Both the position numbers and the translations under genes were made by a program. From assembly GCA_029934735.1 (NCBI GenBank), contig JAOZLR010000103.1, forward strand, positions 1 to 5,885: 5,885 bases of DNA, read 5' to 3'. This document shows positions 1 through 5,885 of the stretch, in pieces. Source of the stretch: Bacteroidales bacterium (GTDB taxonomy: Bacteria > Bacteroidota > Bacteroidia > Bacteroidales > JAADJA01). The notes beneath the pieces are model-generated. The model had not been told where the DNA came from. It did no database searches and was given only the letters and a program-made list of their open reading frames with translations. The stretch's first letter is position 1; each line of letters begins with the position of its first letter.

Positions 1-17
1 TTATTAAATAATTTGCA

Positions 18-3000
18 ATGATTCATTTCTTCTCTTCCGTTAACGGGGTGGTTTACGCAGTTGAAACCGCAGAAAAACTCACTCCTCAAATAATTGAAAA
101 ACTCAATTGGCTTTTCGGTGATACGAATTATCTTAACAGGGAAAACCTTGATGGATTTTTTACCGGACCCCGCAAAGAGATGGTTACTCCCTGGAGTACA
201 AATGCTGTTGAGATTACCCTGAATATGGGAATCAGCGGGATTGAAAGAATTGAAGAGTTTTTTCAGGTTGAGAATGAAAATGCCGAATATGATCCTATGT
301 TACAGGCATTGTACAAAGGGCTTGATCAGGAAATATTTCATATTGACAAGGAGCCGGAACCTGTTTTGTTTATTGATGATATCAAAACATATAATAAACA
401 GGAAGGTCTTGCTTTGAATGATGATGAGATCGAATATCTTGAAGATTTGAGCAGCAGACTTGGACGAAAACTCACAGACAGCGAAGTATTCGGGTTTTCG
501 CAGGTAAATTCAGAACATTGCCGACATAAAATTTTTAATGGTATTTTTATTATTGATGGTAAGGAGATGCCTGAAACCCTTTTTTCACTAATTAAGAAAA
601 CATCGAAAGAATATCCGGGTAAAATAGTTTCTGCATATAAGGACAATGTCGCATTTATTGAAGGGCCGGTTGCTGAACAGTTTGCCCCTGAAACCCAGGA
701 TAAGCCCGACTTTTTCCGGGTTAAGGATATTAATACGGTCATAGCCATAAAGGCCGAAACCCATAACTTTCCTACAACGGTTGAGCCTTTCAACGGGGCA
801 GCCACAGGCTCAGGCGGAGAGATACGCGACCGTCTGGCAGGAGGTAAAGGAAGTCTGCCACTTGCCGGAACAGCAGTTTATATGACCTCGTATCCCCGTT
901 CGGAAGAAAACCGTTTATGGGAGCAATTTACAGAACAGAGAAACTGGCTTTATCAAACACCTGAAGAAATTCTTATAAAAGCCTCAAACGGAGCAAGTGA
1001 TTTTGGAAATAAATTCGGGCAGCCCCTTATCTGCGGAAGTGTTTTGACATTTGAGCATTTTACAGAGGCAAAAAAATATGGTTATGACAAAGTGATTATG
1101 CTGGCAGGTGGAGTCGGATATGGGAAAAAAGAGGATAGTCAGAAGGGTCATCCTAAAAAAGGTGAGAGAATTATTGTTTTGGGTGGTGACAACTATCGTA
1201 TTGGCATGGGTGGTGGTGCTGTTTCGTCCGTTGCAACAGGCGAGTTTGATAATAAGATAGAGCTGAATGCTGTACAACGCTCAAATCCGGAAATGCAAAA
1301 AAGAGTAGCCAATGCCATAAGAGCACTGTGCGAAATGGACAAAAACCCTATTATCTCAATCCACGACCACGGAGCAGGCGGTCATCTCAACTCCCTTTCG
1401 GAGCTTGTGGAGGAGTCAGGTGGGAAAATTGACATTAACAAATTGCCTGTCGGCGATCCTACACTTTCATCAAAAGAGATAGTAGGCAATGAGTCGCAGG
1501 AGAGGATGGGACTGTTGCTTAATAAAGAAGATGTTAATCTGCTGAAACGTATTTCTGATCGTGAAAGAGCCCCAATGTATGATGTGGGAGAAACAACAGG
1601 AGACTGGCGCTTTACTTTCGATAATCCAAAAAATAGTACTAAGCCTATCGACCTTGAGCTGGCAGATATGTTTGGGAAGCCACCCAAGACAGTATTAACG
1701 GACAAAACAGCAGATTATAATTTTGCAGAGCCGAACTATGACATTTCACATATTTACGAATACCTCGCTTCACTTTTGCAGATGGAAGCTGTTGCCTGTA
1801 AAGACTGGCTTACAAACAAAGTTGACCGTTCGGTAACAGGCAAGGTTGCAACACAGCAAACTGCCGGAGCAATTCAGCTTCCCCTGAACAACCTTGGAGT
1901 GATGGCTCTTGATTATCGCGGAATTAAAGGAATTGCAACCTCTATCGGACATGCACCCATCGCCGGACTTATTGACCCTGAAGCAGGTTCTGTGCTTTCC
2001 ATTGCCGAGGCATTGACCAATATCATCTGGGCACCGATTCAGGATGGACTGGCAGGAATATCACTCAGTGCCAACTGGATGTGGCCGGCAAAAAATGAGG
2101 GCGAAAATGCCCGCCTGTATAAAGCTGTGAAAGCTATCAGTGATTTTGCCATTGATTTGGGAATAAATATCCCTACCGGAAAAGACAGCCTTTCGATGAC
2201 TCAGAAATATAAGGATGAAACGGTTTTTTCTCCCGGAACAGTTATTATTTCGGCAGCAGGTGAAGTTACAGATATCAGGAAAACACTGAAACCTGTATTG
2301 AGAAAAGATTCCCACAGCGTTCTGCTCTATATTGGAATGTCGAAGGATGATTTCAAACTCGGAGGAAGCAGTTTTGCACAACTTCACGGACAAATAGGTA
2401 ATGATGCTCCGACTGTTAAGGATGCTGAATATTTCAAAAAGGTTTTTAATACGATACAGAAGCTTATTGCAGGTGGTTACATCCACGCAGGCCACGATAT
2501 TTCTGCCGGGGGTATAATTACAACCCTGCTTGAAATGACATTCGCAAACGAAAAAACAGGATTGGATATTGATCTCTCATCATTAGGTGAGGAGGATACA
2601 ATAAAACTACTTTTTAGCGAAAATCCCGGAATAATTATCCAGGTTGACGACAAGCACGAGGTTATTTCAAAACTTAATCAGCAGCAAATAAAGTTTCATT
2701 CTATTGGTTATCTCCTGAAAGAGAGAAAGATACGGCTAAAAAACAATGATATAAATCTTGACTTTGACATTGACGAACTTCGGGATAACTGGTTTAAGTC
2801 CTCCTATCTTCTCGAAAGAAAACAGGCAGGTGAAGAACTTGCTTTTGAAAGGTTTAGCAATTATAAAAAACAACCGCTGAGCTTTAAGTTTTCTTCTGAA
2901 TTTACGGGCAAAGCTTCACAGTTTAATATTGATGTCAACCGCCGCACCCGGACAGGAATAAAAGCTGCCATAATTCGTGAAAAAGGTGTTAATGGCGACC

Positions 3001-3716
3001 GTGAAATGGCCTATTCACTTTACCTTGCCGGATTTGATGTTAAGGATGTTCATATGACTGACCTTATTTCAGGAAGGGAAGATCTTGCAGATGTAAATAT
3101 GATTGTCTTTGTTGGAGGATTTTCTAATTCTGATGTTCTCGGATCGGCAAAGGGCTGGGCAGGTGCTTTTCTCTATAATGAGAAAGCTAAAAAAGCTCTG
3201 GATAATTTCTATGCCAGAAAGGATACGCTAAGCCTTGGAATATGCAACGGATGCCAGCTTATGGTTGAGCTTGGCCTGGTTTATCCCGGACATAATGAAA
3301 AGCCGAAGATGCTGCTTAACGACTCCGGCAAGTTTGAGTCCGGGTTTATTAATGTTGATATTCAGGAGAACAACGCAGTTATGCTGCAAACAATGACAAG
3401 CTCCAGACTTGGTATTTGGGTAGCCCATGGCGAAGGCAGGTTTCAGCTTCCCTATGATGAAAGCAGCTATCATATTCCGGTTAAATATTCCTATGATAAA
3501 TATCCAGGTAATCCGAATGGCTCCGACTATTCTGCTGCAGCAATATGTTCGGTTGACGGCCGCCACCTTGCAATGATGCCCCACCTTGAAAGAGCCATAT
3601 TTCCCTGGCAATGGGCACACTATCCCGTTGCAGGAAAGAGAGATGAAATCTCACCCTGGGTCGAGGCTTTTGTGAATGCACGGGAGTGGGTTAAACTGAA
3701 TATTGATGGGGAATAG
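18..3716 (+). CDS. purL: Phosphoribosylformylglycinamidine synthase, long single-chain form
   Basis: This cytosolic enzyme of de novo purine synthesis converts FGAR, ATP and glutamine to FGAM. The 1232-residue protein is close to the usual long-form length (about 1200-1300) and complete. A PurS-like N-terminal region covers roughly residues 1-140. The linker and first synthase half carry SEHCRHKIF (S165 on, with H167 and H170), KAETHNFPTTVEPFNGAATG (K245 on) and HDHGAGGH (H449 on). The second half carries GKDSLSM (G721 on) and GHDISAGG (G825 on). A class I glutamine amidotransferase domain starts near residue 980. Its triad is visible: nucleophile C1076 in GICNGCQ, then H1189 and E1191 in MPHLER. 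The ATG is firmly fixed because an in-frame TAA lies at 9-11, only two codons upstream. Only 17 bases upstream are in view, so its promoter cannot be judged. No frameshift or missing catalytic residue is seen. It appears to be followed by its own terminator. Confidence 0.98.
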   Translation: MIHFFSSVNGVVYAVETAEKLTPQIIEKLNWLFGDTNYLNRENLDGFFTGPRKEMVTPWSTNAVEITLNMGISGIERIEEFFQVENENAEYDPMLQALYKGLDQEIFHIDKEPEPVLFIDDIKTYNKQEGLALNDDEIEYLEDLSSRLGRKLTDSEVFGFSQVNSEHCRHKIFNGIFIIDGKEMPETLFSLIKKTSKEYPGKIVSAYKDNVAFIEGPVAEQFAPETQDKPDFFRVKDINTVIAIKAETHNFPTTVEPFNGAATGSGGEIRDRLAGGKGSLPLAGTAVYMTSYPRSEENRLWEQFTEQRNWLYQTPEEILIKASNGASDFGNKFGQPLICGSVLTFEHFTEAKKYGYDKVIMLAGGVGYGKKEDSQKGHPKKGERIIVLGGDNYRIGMGGGAVSSVATGEFDNKIELNAVQRSNPEMQKRVANAIRALCEMDKNPIISIHDHGAGGHLNSLSELVEESGGKIDINKLPVGDPTLSSKEIVGNESQERMGLLLNKEDVNLLKRISDRERAPMYDVGETTGDWRFTFDNPKNSTKPIDLELADMFGKPPKTVLTDKTADYNFAEPNYDISHIYEYLASLLQMEAVACKDWLTNKVDRSVTGKVATQQTAGAIQLPLNNLGVMALDYRGIKGIATSIGHAPIAGLIDPEAGSVLSIAEALTNIIWAPIQDGLAGISLSANWMWPAKNEGENARLYKAVKAISDFAIDLGINIPTGKDSLSMTQKYKDETVFSPGTVIISAAGEVTDIRKTLKPVLRKDSHSVLLYIGMSKDDFKLGGSSFAQLHGQIGNDAPTVKDAEYFKKVFNTIQKLIAGGYIHAGHDISAGGIITTLLEMTFANEKTGLDIDLSSLGEEDTIKLLFSENPGIIIQVDDKHEVISKLNQQQIKFHSIGYLLKERKIRLKNNDINLDFDIDELRDNWFKSSYLLERKQAGEELAFERFSNYKKQPLSFKFSSEFTGKASQFNIDVNRRTRTGIKAAIIREKGVNGDREMAYSLYLAGFDVKDVHMTDLISGREDLADVNMIVFVGGFSNSDVLGSAKGWAGAFLYNEKAKKALDNFYARKDTLSLGICNGCQLMVELGLVYPGHNEKPKMLLNDSGKFESGFINVDIQENNAVMLQTMTSSRLGIWVAHGEGRFQLPYDESSYHIPVKYSYDKYPGNPNGSDYSAAAICSVDGRHLAMMPHLERAIFPWQWAHYPVAGKRDEISPWVEAFVNAREWVKLNIDGE

Positions 3717-3726
3717 GATGGTATTT

Positions 3727-3771
3727 GGTACATAGTGACGGACGACCGTACCTCTTTATGTACCGATTTTT
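3727..3771 (+). terminator. Probable intrinsic terminator of purL
   Basis: An 8-bp perfect inverted repeat (GGTACATA at 3727-3734, TATGTACC at 3757-3764) lies 10 bases after the purL stop. A smaller stem inside it pairs 3738-3741 (ACGG) with 3746-3749 (CCGT) around an ACGA loop. It can be extended by GT/AC pairs with one bulged G, so the whole can fold as one bulged hairpin. GATTTTT follows at 3765-3771. The position and T-run fit rho-independent termination of purL. The moderate stem and short T-run keep confidence down. Confidence 0.55.
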
Positions 3772-3802
3772 AATCAGTATATCATAAAAAGTATTACTTT
3801 TG
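3768..3802 (+). promoter_or_regulatory. Candidate Bacteroidota-type promoter for the lipoprotein gene
   Basis: TACTTTTG at 3795-3802 matches the Bacteroidota -7 consensus TAnnTTTG exactly. It would place the transcription start near 3808 and give a leader of about 15 bases before the ATG at 3823. The -33 element (consensus TTTG) is weak: the nearest candidate is TTTT at 3768-3771, with a long 23-base spacer, overlapping the T-run of the purL terminator. No strong Shine-Dalgarno is present, as is common in this phylum. The call rests mainly on the -7 match and its position. Confidence 0.4.
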
Positions 3803-3822
3803 TTGTTAAAAAAACTAGACAA

Positions 3823-4395
3823 ATGAAAAATTCAATGAAAGCATTAGTGTTATTTACCATTAGCCTGGTATTTGTTTTTGCAGCTTGCAACAAAGAAAAT
3901 GCATCCTCAAAATCCAGTGAGGATACAGATATGTTAAAGTCGGCCGCTTATGAAGAGGCTGATCTATTAATAAAAGGTGATTTTGAAAAAACTATTACAA
4001 AACCCCTTGTTAAAATCGACGGCTGTGATTATATTGTGGAGGGCACAATCGAGTTTAGCATAGAAGGTGAAGTAATTGCCATTATTGATTTTGGTGATGG
4101 CGAGTGCGATGATATTGCCACCAAAACCGTAGATGGTGAAACCACTGAATTCTCGTTAAAGAAAGGTCTGGGAGACAAAAAGTATTATAAAGTTATAACT
4201 GAACCTATCGTTAAACTTGAGGATTGTGATTATATCGTTTCAGGTGTTATTGATTTCTATTCAAAAAAGGATGACTCCTGGCTGGCTACCATTGATTTTG
4301 GAGATGGAACCTGCGACGAATGGGCTACCAAAATTACCGATGAGGGAACTTATGAGTTTAGTATGAAAGATTGGTGTAAAAAGGAGAAACCGTAA
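3823..4395 (+). CDS. Small lipoprotein with two tandem Cys/Asp-rich repeats, function unknown
   Basis: I do not recognise this 190-residue protein as a named family. Its N-terminus is a lipoprotein signal: lysines at 2 and 6, a hydrophobic core at about 7-19, and a lipobox-like FAAC ending at C22. It should therefore be lipidated and anchored on the outer face of a membrane. A polar Ser/Glu/Lys-rich linker (23-45) follows. The rest is two diverged copies of one unit, at residues 58-113 and 125-182. Each has CDYIVxG near its start and IDFGDGxCD, then ATK, in its second half. Cysteines are C68 and C95 in copy 1, C135 and C164 in copy 2, and a lone C185 near the tail. The mature protein is acidic. 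ATG 3823 is preferred because it lies just after the candidate promoter; ATG 3835 (residue 5) would also leave a usable signal. It has its own promoter candidate and converges on rnfA, so context gives no clue to its role. Confidence 0.88.
   Translation: MKNSMKALVLFTISLVFVFAACNKENASSKSSEDTDMLKSAAYEEADLLIKGDFEKTITKPLVKIDGCDYIVEGTIEFSIEGEVIAIIDFGDGECDDIATKTVDGETTEFSLKKGLGDKKYYKVITEPIVKLEDCDYIVSGVIDFYSKKDDSWLATIDFGDGTCDEWATKITDEGTYEFSMKDWCKKEKP
3994..4368 (+). repeat. Internal duplication within the lipoprotein gene
   Basis: Two copies of a unit of about 57 codons lie at 3994-4161 and 4195-4368, joined by an 11-codon linker rich in Gly, Lys and Tyr. In a hand alignment about 31 of 56 aligned residues are identical, with one two-residue gap in the loop before the IDFGDG motif. 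The DNA copies have diverged clearly, so the duplication is old and maintained at protein level rather than recent. The paired cysteines of each unit are at matching places. Confidence 0.85.
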
Positions 4396-4404
4396 TCATC
4401 TATA

Positions 4405-4437
4405 TAGTTTGATAATAGTTAAATAAAATTCAAACTA
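4405..4437. terminator. AT-rich inverted repeat in the convergent gap, possible shared terminator
   Basis: TAGTTTGA at 4405-4412 and TCAAACTA at 4430-4437 form a perfect 8-bp stem with a 17-base AT-rich loop. It lies in the 45-bp gap between the stops of the lipoprotein gene and rnfA, where a bidirectional terminator would be expected. Neither strand has a strong T-run after the stem, and the stem is AT-rich. The call therefore rests on location and symmetry only. Confidence 0.3.
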
Positions 4438-4440
4438 CAC

Positions 4441-5013
4441 CTACACAAGATTAGCAAAACCCATAAAGGCGAGTGCAAGTATTCCGGCTGAAACGAGTGC
4501 TATCGGAATACCGCGCATTCCTTTAGGAACATCCATAAGGTCGAGATGCTCACGAATACCAGAGAAGAGTACCAGGGCCAGCGAAAAACCGATAGCATTA
4601 GCAATAGCATAAACAACACCTTCCATAAGTCCGAAATCCTTTTGGATTGTCAGGATTGCAACTCCAAGAACGGCACAGTTGGTTGTGATGAGTGGCAGAA
4701 AAATCCCCAATGCCTGAAACAGTGACGGACTAACCTTTTTAAGAATAATTTCGACCATCTGTACCAAAGAGGCAATTACCAGGATGAATGTTATGGTTTG
4801 AAGAAATTCAATCCCAAAAGGGGTTAAAATATAATGCTGGATAAGCCAGGTTACAAGTACAGCAAGCGTCAGTACAAAAACAACTGCACCACCCATTCCA
4901 ACTGCTGTATCAATTTTCTTTGAAACACCGAGAAAAGGGCATATTCCCAGAAAGGTATTGAGTACTATGTTGTTAACAAAAATTGCCCCGATAATTATTA
5001 TTACGTATGTCAT
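4441..5013 (-). CDS. rnfA: Rnf complex integral-membrane subunit RnfA
   Basis: RnfA is a core membrane subunit of the Rnf complex, which couples ferredoxin:NAD+ electron transfer to Na+ or H+ movement. The 190-residue protein has about six membrane segments (roughly 3-24, 36-58, 70-91, 100-122, 130-152, 170-188). It carries the family motifs VNNIVLNTFLGICPFLGVSKK near the N-terminus and GIFLPLITTNCAVLG near the middle. C25 and C113 sit in these motifs; in this family and its partner RnfE such cysteines hold an intramembrane iron-sulfur centre. VNN and CPFLGVSKK mark it as RnfA rather than the Na+-NQR paralogue NqrE, which has VEN and CTFLAVSKK. Length matches the family, and the ending AFMGFANLV resembles the E. 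coli RsxA ending. It follows rnfE by 28 bp, so the two are probably cotranscribed, with rnfA last in the operon as in the order B-C-D-G-E-A. Confidence 0.96.
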   Translation of the reverse strand: MTYVIIIIGAIFVNNIVLNTFLGICPFLGVSKKIDTAVGMGGAVVFVLTLAVLVTWLIQHYILTPFGIEFLQTITFILVIASLVQMVEIILKKVSPSLFQALGIFLPLITTNCAVLGVAILTIQKDFGLMEGVVYAIANAIGFSLALVLFSGIREHLDLMDVPKGMRGIPIALVSAGILALAFMGFANLV

Positions 5014-5041
5014 TTTATTATAATTTTAATATTAACAATTC

Positions 5042-5626
5042 TTATGCGGTTTTCTTTAATCTGTTAATCAATGCTATCAAATAACCCAGAGCTATAAAGG
5101 CGCCCGGAGCCAGAACAAATACCAGCATACCATCGCCTTGCAGGAATTTCAATCCGAAGATAGCACCACTGCCAAGGATTTCTCTTACTCCACCGAGAAG
5201 CATCAGGGCAAAAGCAAATCCAAGCCCCATTCCAAGTCCGTCGATGATAGAAGATAAAAGTGTGTTTTTAGATGCAAACGCTTCAGCTCTACCCAATACA
5301 ATACAGTTAACAACAATAAGAGGAATGAACAGTCCCAGTTGCTCAAACAATGCGGGAAGGTAAGCCTGCATCACCAGCTCAACAATAGTAACAAAGGAGG
5401 CAATGATAACAATGAAAGAGGGTATTCTCACCTTATCCGGAATAAAGTTCTTTACAAGTGATACCACAAGGTTCGACATAACAAGGACAAAGGTGGTGGC
5501 CAGTCCCATTCCGAGCCCGTTAATGGCTGATGTCGTTACACCCAAAGTAGGACACATCCCGAGAAGCAGTACAAAGACGGGATTTTCCTTGATAAAACCT
5601 TTTGTAAAATTTGCCAGTTGATTCAT
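5042..5626 (-). CDS. rnfE: Rnf complex integral-membrane subunit RnfE
   Basis: RnfE is the membrane partner and distant homologue of RnfA; in the complex the two lie in opposite orientation and share the intramembrane iron-sulfur site. The 194-residue protein has about six membrane segments (roughly 15-35, 38-60, 69-90, 97-117, 127-148, 165-188). It has the motifs LLGMCPTLGVTTSAINGLGMG (with C25), IPLIVVNCIVLGRAEAFASKN (with C108), a GVREILGSG loop and APGAFIALG near the C-terminus. CPTLGVTT and the GRAEAFASKN form favour RnfE over NqrD. It is shorter than E. coli RsxE, mostly because it lacks that protein's long charged C-terminal tail and has a shorter loop before the last helix; it ends in LKKTA. 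The ATG at 5626 leaves a short N-terminal amphipathic stretch typical of the family. Downstream rnfA is 28 bp away. Upstream lies a repeat-bearing gap instead of a tightly packed rnfG. Confidence 0.96.
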   Translation of the reverse strand: MNQLANFTKGFIKENPVFVLLLGMCPTLGVTTSAINGLGMGLATTFVLVMSNLVVSLVKNFIPDKVRIPSFIVIIASFVTIVELVMQAYLPALFEQLGLFIPLIVVNCIVLGRAEAFASKNTLLSSIIDGLGMGLGFAFALMLLGGVREILGSGAIFGLKFLQGDGMLVFVLAPGAFIALGYLIALINRLKKTA

Positions 5627-5648
5627 ATTTTAGATTATTATTTATGTT

Positions 5649-5680
5649 CAATACTAATAATTAGTAAAATTATAAACAAA
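5649..5680 (-). promoter_or_regulatory. Weak candidate internal promoter for rnfE-rnfA
   Basis: On the minus strand, TTTG (plus positions 5677-5680) and TAGTATTG (5649-5656) are separated by 20 bases. TTTG is an exact -33 element, and TAGTATTG misses the -7 consensus TAnnTTTG at one base. Transcription would start around 5642-5645 and give a leader of about 17 bases before the rnfE ATG. The region is very AT-rich, so a chance match is quite possible. Confidence 0.27.
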
Positions 5681-5686
5681 AAGAAG

Positions 5687-5807
5687 CGTCATTGCGAGGA
5701 GGAACGACGAAGCAATCTGTTTCTATTTACAACCAATGAAACTAAATATACAGATTGCCACGGCATTCCTGCACACAAAGCCTGCCTTATGATGCCTCGC
5801 AATGACG
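5687..5807. repeat. MITE-like palindromic intergenic repeat (CGTCATTGCGAGG family)
   Basis: The 121-bp element is bounded by perfect 13-bp terminal inverted repeats, CGTCATTGCGAGG (5687-5699) and CCTCGCAATGACG (5795-5807). The left arm continues to 5720, and its inner part (5700-5720) pairs with 5750-5770 at 17 of 21 positions, including a perfect 9-bp GCAATCTGT/ACAGATTGC core. The loop is 29 bases (5721-5749). The right arm has 24 extra bases (5771-5794) between its inner and terminal parts, so the hairpin is asymmetric. From memory, repeats with CGTCATTGCGAG ends are dispersed between genes in many unrelated bacteria, but I could not search. No target-site duplication is evident in the flanks. 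It encodes no protein; a 62-codon frame running through it on the minus strand is an artefact. Being upstream of rnfE, it is probably transcribed in the rnf mRNA. Confidence 0.85.
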
Positions 5808-5830
5808 ATACTATATTATTCTTATATGAC

Positions 5831-5885
5831 TTAAACATTTGTTTTTTTCTCTTCCTCACTAATGAGCAAGCGTCCACGCTTGCCT
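5831..5885 (-). CDS. Possible 3' end of the upstream rnf gene (rnfG expected), uncertain
   Basis: A minus-strand frame enters from the right edge and stops with TAA at 5831-5833, giving 17 residues that end in ISEEEKKTNV. The usual rnf order would place rnfG here, and a charged hydrophilic tail would be compatible with it. However, 17 residues are too few to identify RnfG. The first residues (KRGRLL) come from an 18-bp palindrome that itself looks like a dispersed repeat. The real rnfG stop may therefore lie beyond the window, with this frame open by chance. Confidence 0.25.
   Translation of the reverse strand, partial: GKRGRLLISEEEKKTNV
5866..5883. repeat. 18-bp GC-rich palindrome at the window edge, REP-like
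   Basis: GCAAGCGT (5866-5873) and ACGCTTGC (5876-5883) are perfect reverse complements around a central CC. The GC-rich stem stands out in AT-rich surroundings. It resembles the short palindromes seen in REP-type intergenic repeats, and from memory similar AAGCGTGGACGCTT-like sequences recur in Bacteroidota genomes. Only one copy is in view and the window ends two bases later, so its full extent is unknown. It could also be the coding end of the upstream gene. Confidence 0.45.

Noticed and set aside
1..17. Purine riboswitch or promoter ahead of purL
   Set aside because: Only 17 bases precede the start. TAATTTG at 9-15 is one base short of the -7 consensus, and nothing further can be judged.
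338..805. 155-codon minus-strand open frame inside purL
   Set aside because: Fully antisense to a conserved part of purL, with no start context or recognisable domain. This and the other antisense frames in purL (984-1277, 1382-1705, 2061-2495, 3228-3620) are shadows.
4078..4110. PKD-domain reading of the DFGDG motif in the lipoprotein
   Set aside because: PKD domains have a WDFGDG segment within about 80-90 residues and further conserved positions. Here the context is IDFGDGxCD in a unit of about 57 residues with paired cysteines, so the likeness is only the short string.
5403..5621. 72-codon plus-strand open frame over rnfE
   Set aside because: Antisense to conserved RnfE membrane segments and without a supporting start region.
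4441..5626. NqrE/NqrD (Na+-NQR) instead of RnfA/RnfE
   Set aside because: The first-helix motifs (VNN...CPFLGVSKK and CPTLGVTT) fit RnfA/RnfE rather than Nqr subunits, and the order E then A at the operon end fits rnf.
5687..5807. CRISPR array or intact insertion sequence at the right end
   Set aside because: There is one palindromic unit with terminal inverted repeats, no direct repeats with spacers and no transposase, so it is at most a non-autonomous repeat.
5689..5877. 62-codon minus-strand open frame upstream of rnfE
   Set aside because: It would start at a GTG inside the edge palindrome and run the length of the MITE-like repeat. Its residues are just the repeat read in one frame, with no protein-like pattern.

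Overview
The window looks like ordinary chromosome from a member of the Bacteroidota, most likely an anaerobic or facultative lineage. This rests on four things: a long single-chain PurL starting in the Bacteroidota style, an rnfE-rnfA pair, a Bacteroidota-type -7 element (TAnnTTTG) before a lipoprotein gene, and very AT-rich gaps with no clear Shine-Dalgarno sites. No finer placement is supported.

From left to right: (1) a complete plus-strand purL (18-3716), a de novo purine synthesis enzyme with all its signature motifs; (2) a roughly 100-bp gap with a bulged hairpin plus T-run, probably the purL terminator, followed by a candidate promoter; (3) a complete plus-strand gene (3823-4395) for a small lipoprotein made mostly of two diverged copies of a Cys- and Asp-rich unit; (4) a 45-bp convergent gap with an AT-rich inverted repeat; (5) minus-strand rnfA (4441-5013) and rnfE (5042-5626), 28 bp apart, the distal end of an Rnf operon; (6) a 259-bp stretch to the window edge with a 121-bp MITE-like palindromic repeat and an 18-bp GC-rich palindrome at the edge.

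RnfA and RnfE are the paired integral-membrane subunits of the ion-pumping ferredoxin:NAD+ oxidoreductase. The usual Bacteroidota order rnfB-C-D-G-E-A puts rnfG just past the right edge. The 121-bp repeat therefore probably sits inside the rnf transcription unit, between rnfG and rnfE. I see no functional link between purL, the lipoprotein and rnf.

I found no new multi-gene system, CRISPR array, RNA gene or intact mobile element. The two things most worth a second look are the asymmetric repeat within the rnf operon and the uncharacterised two-repeat lipoprotein.
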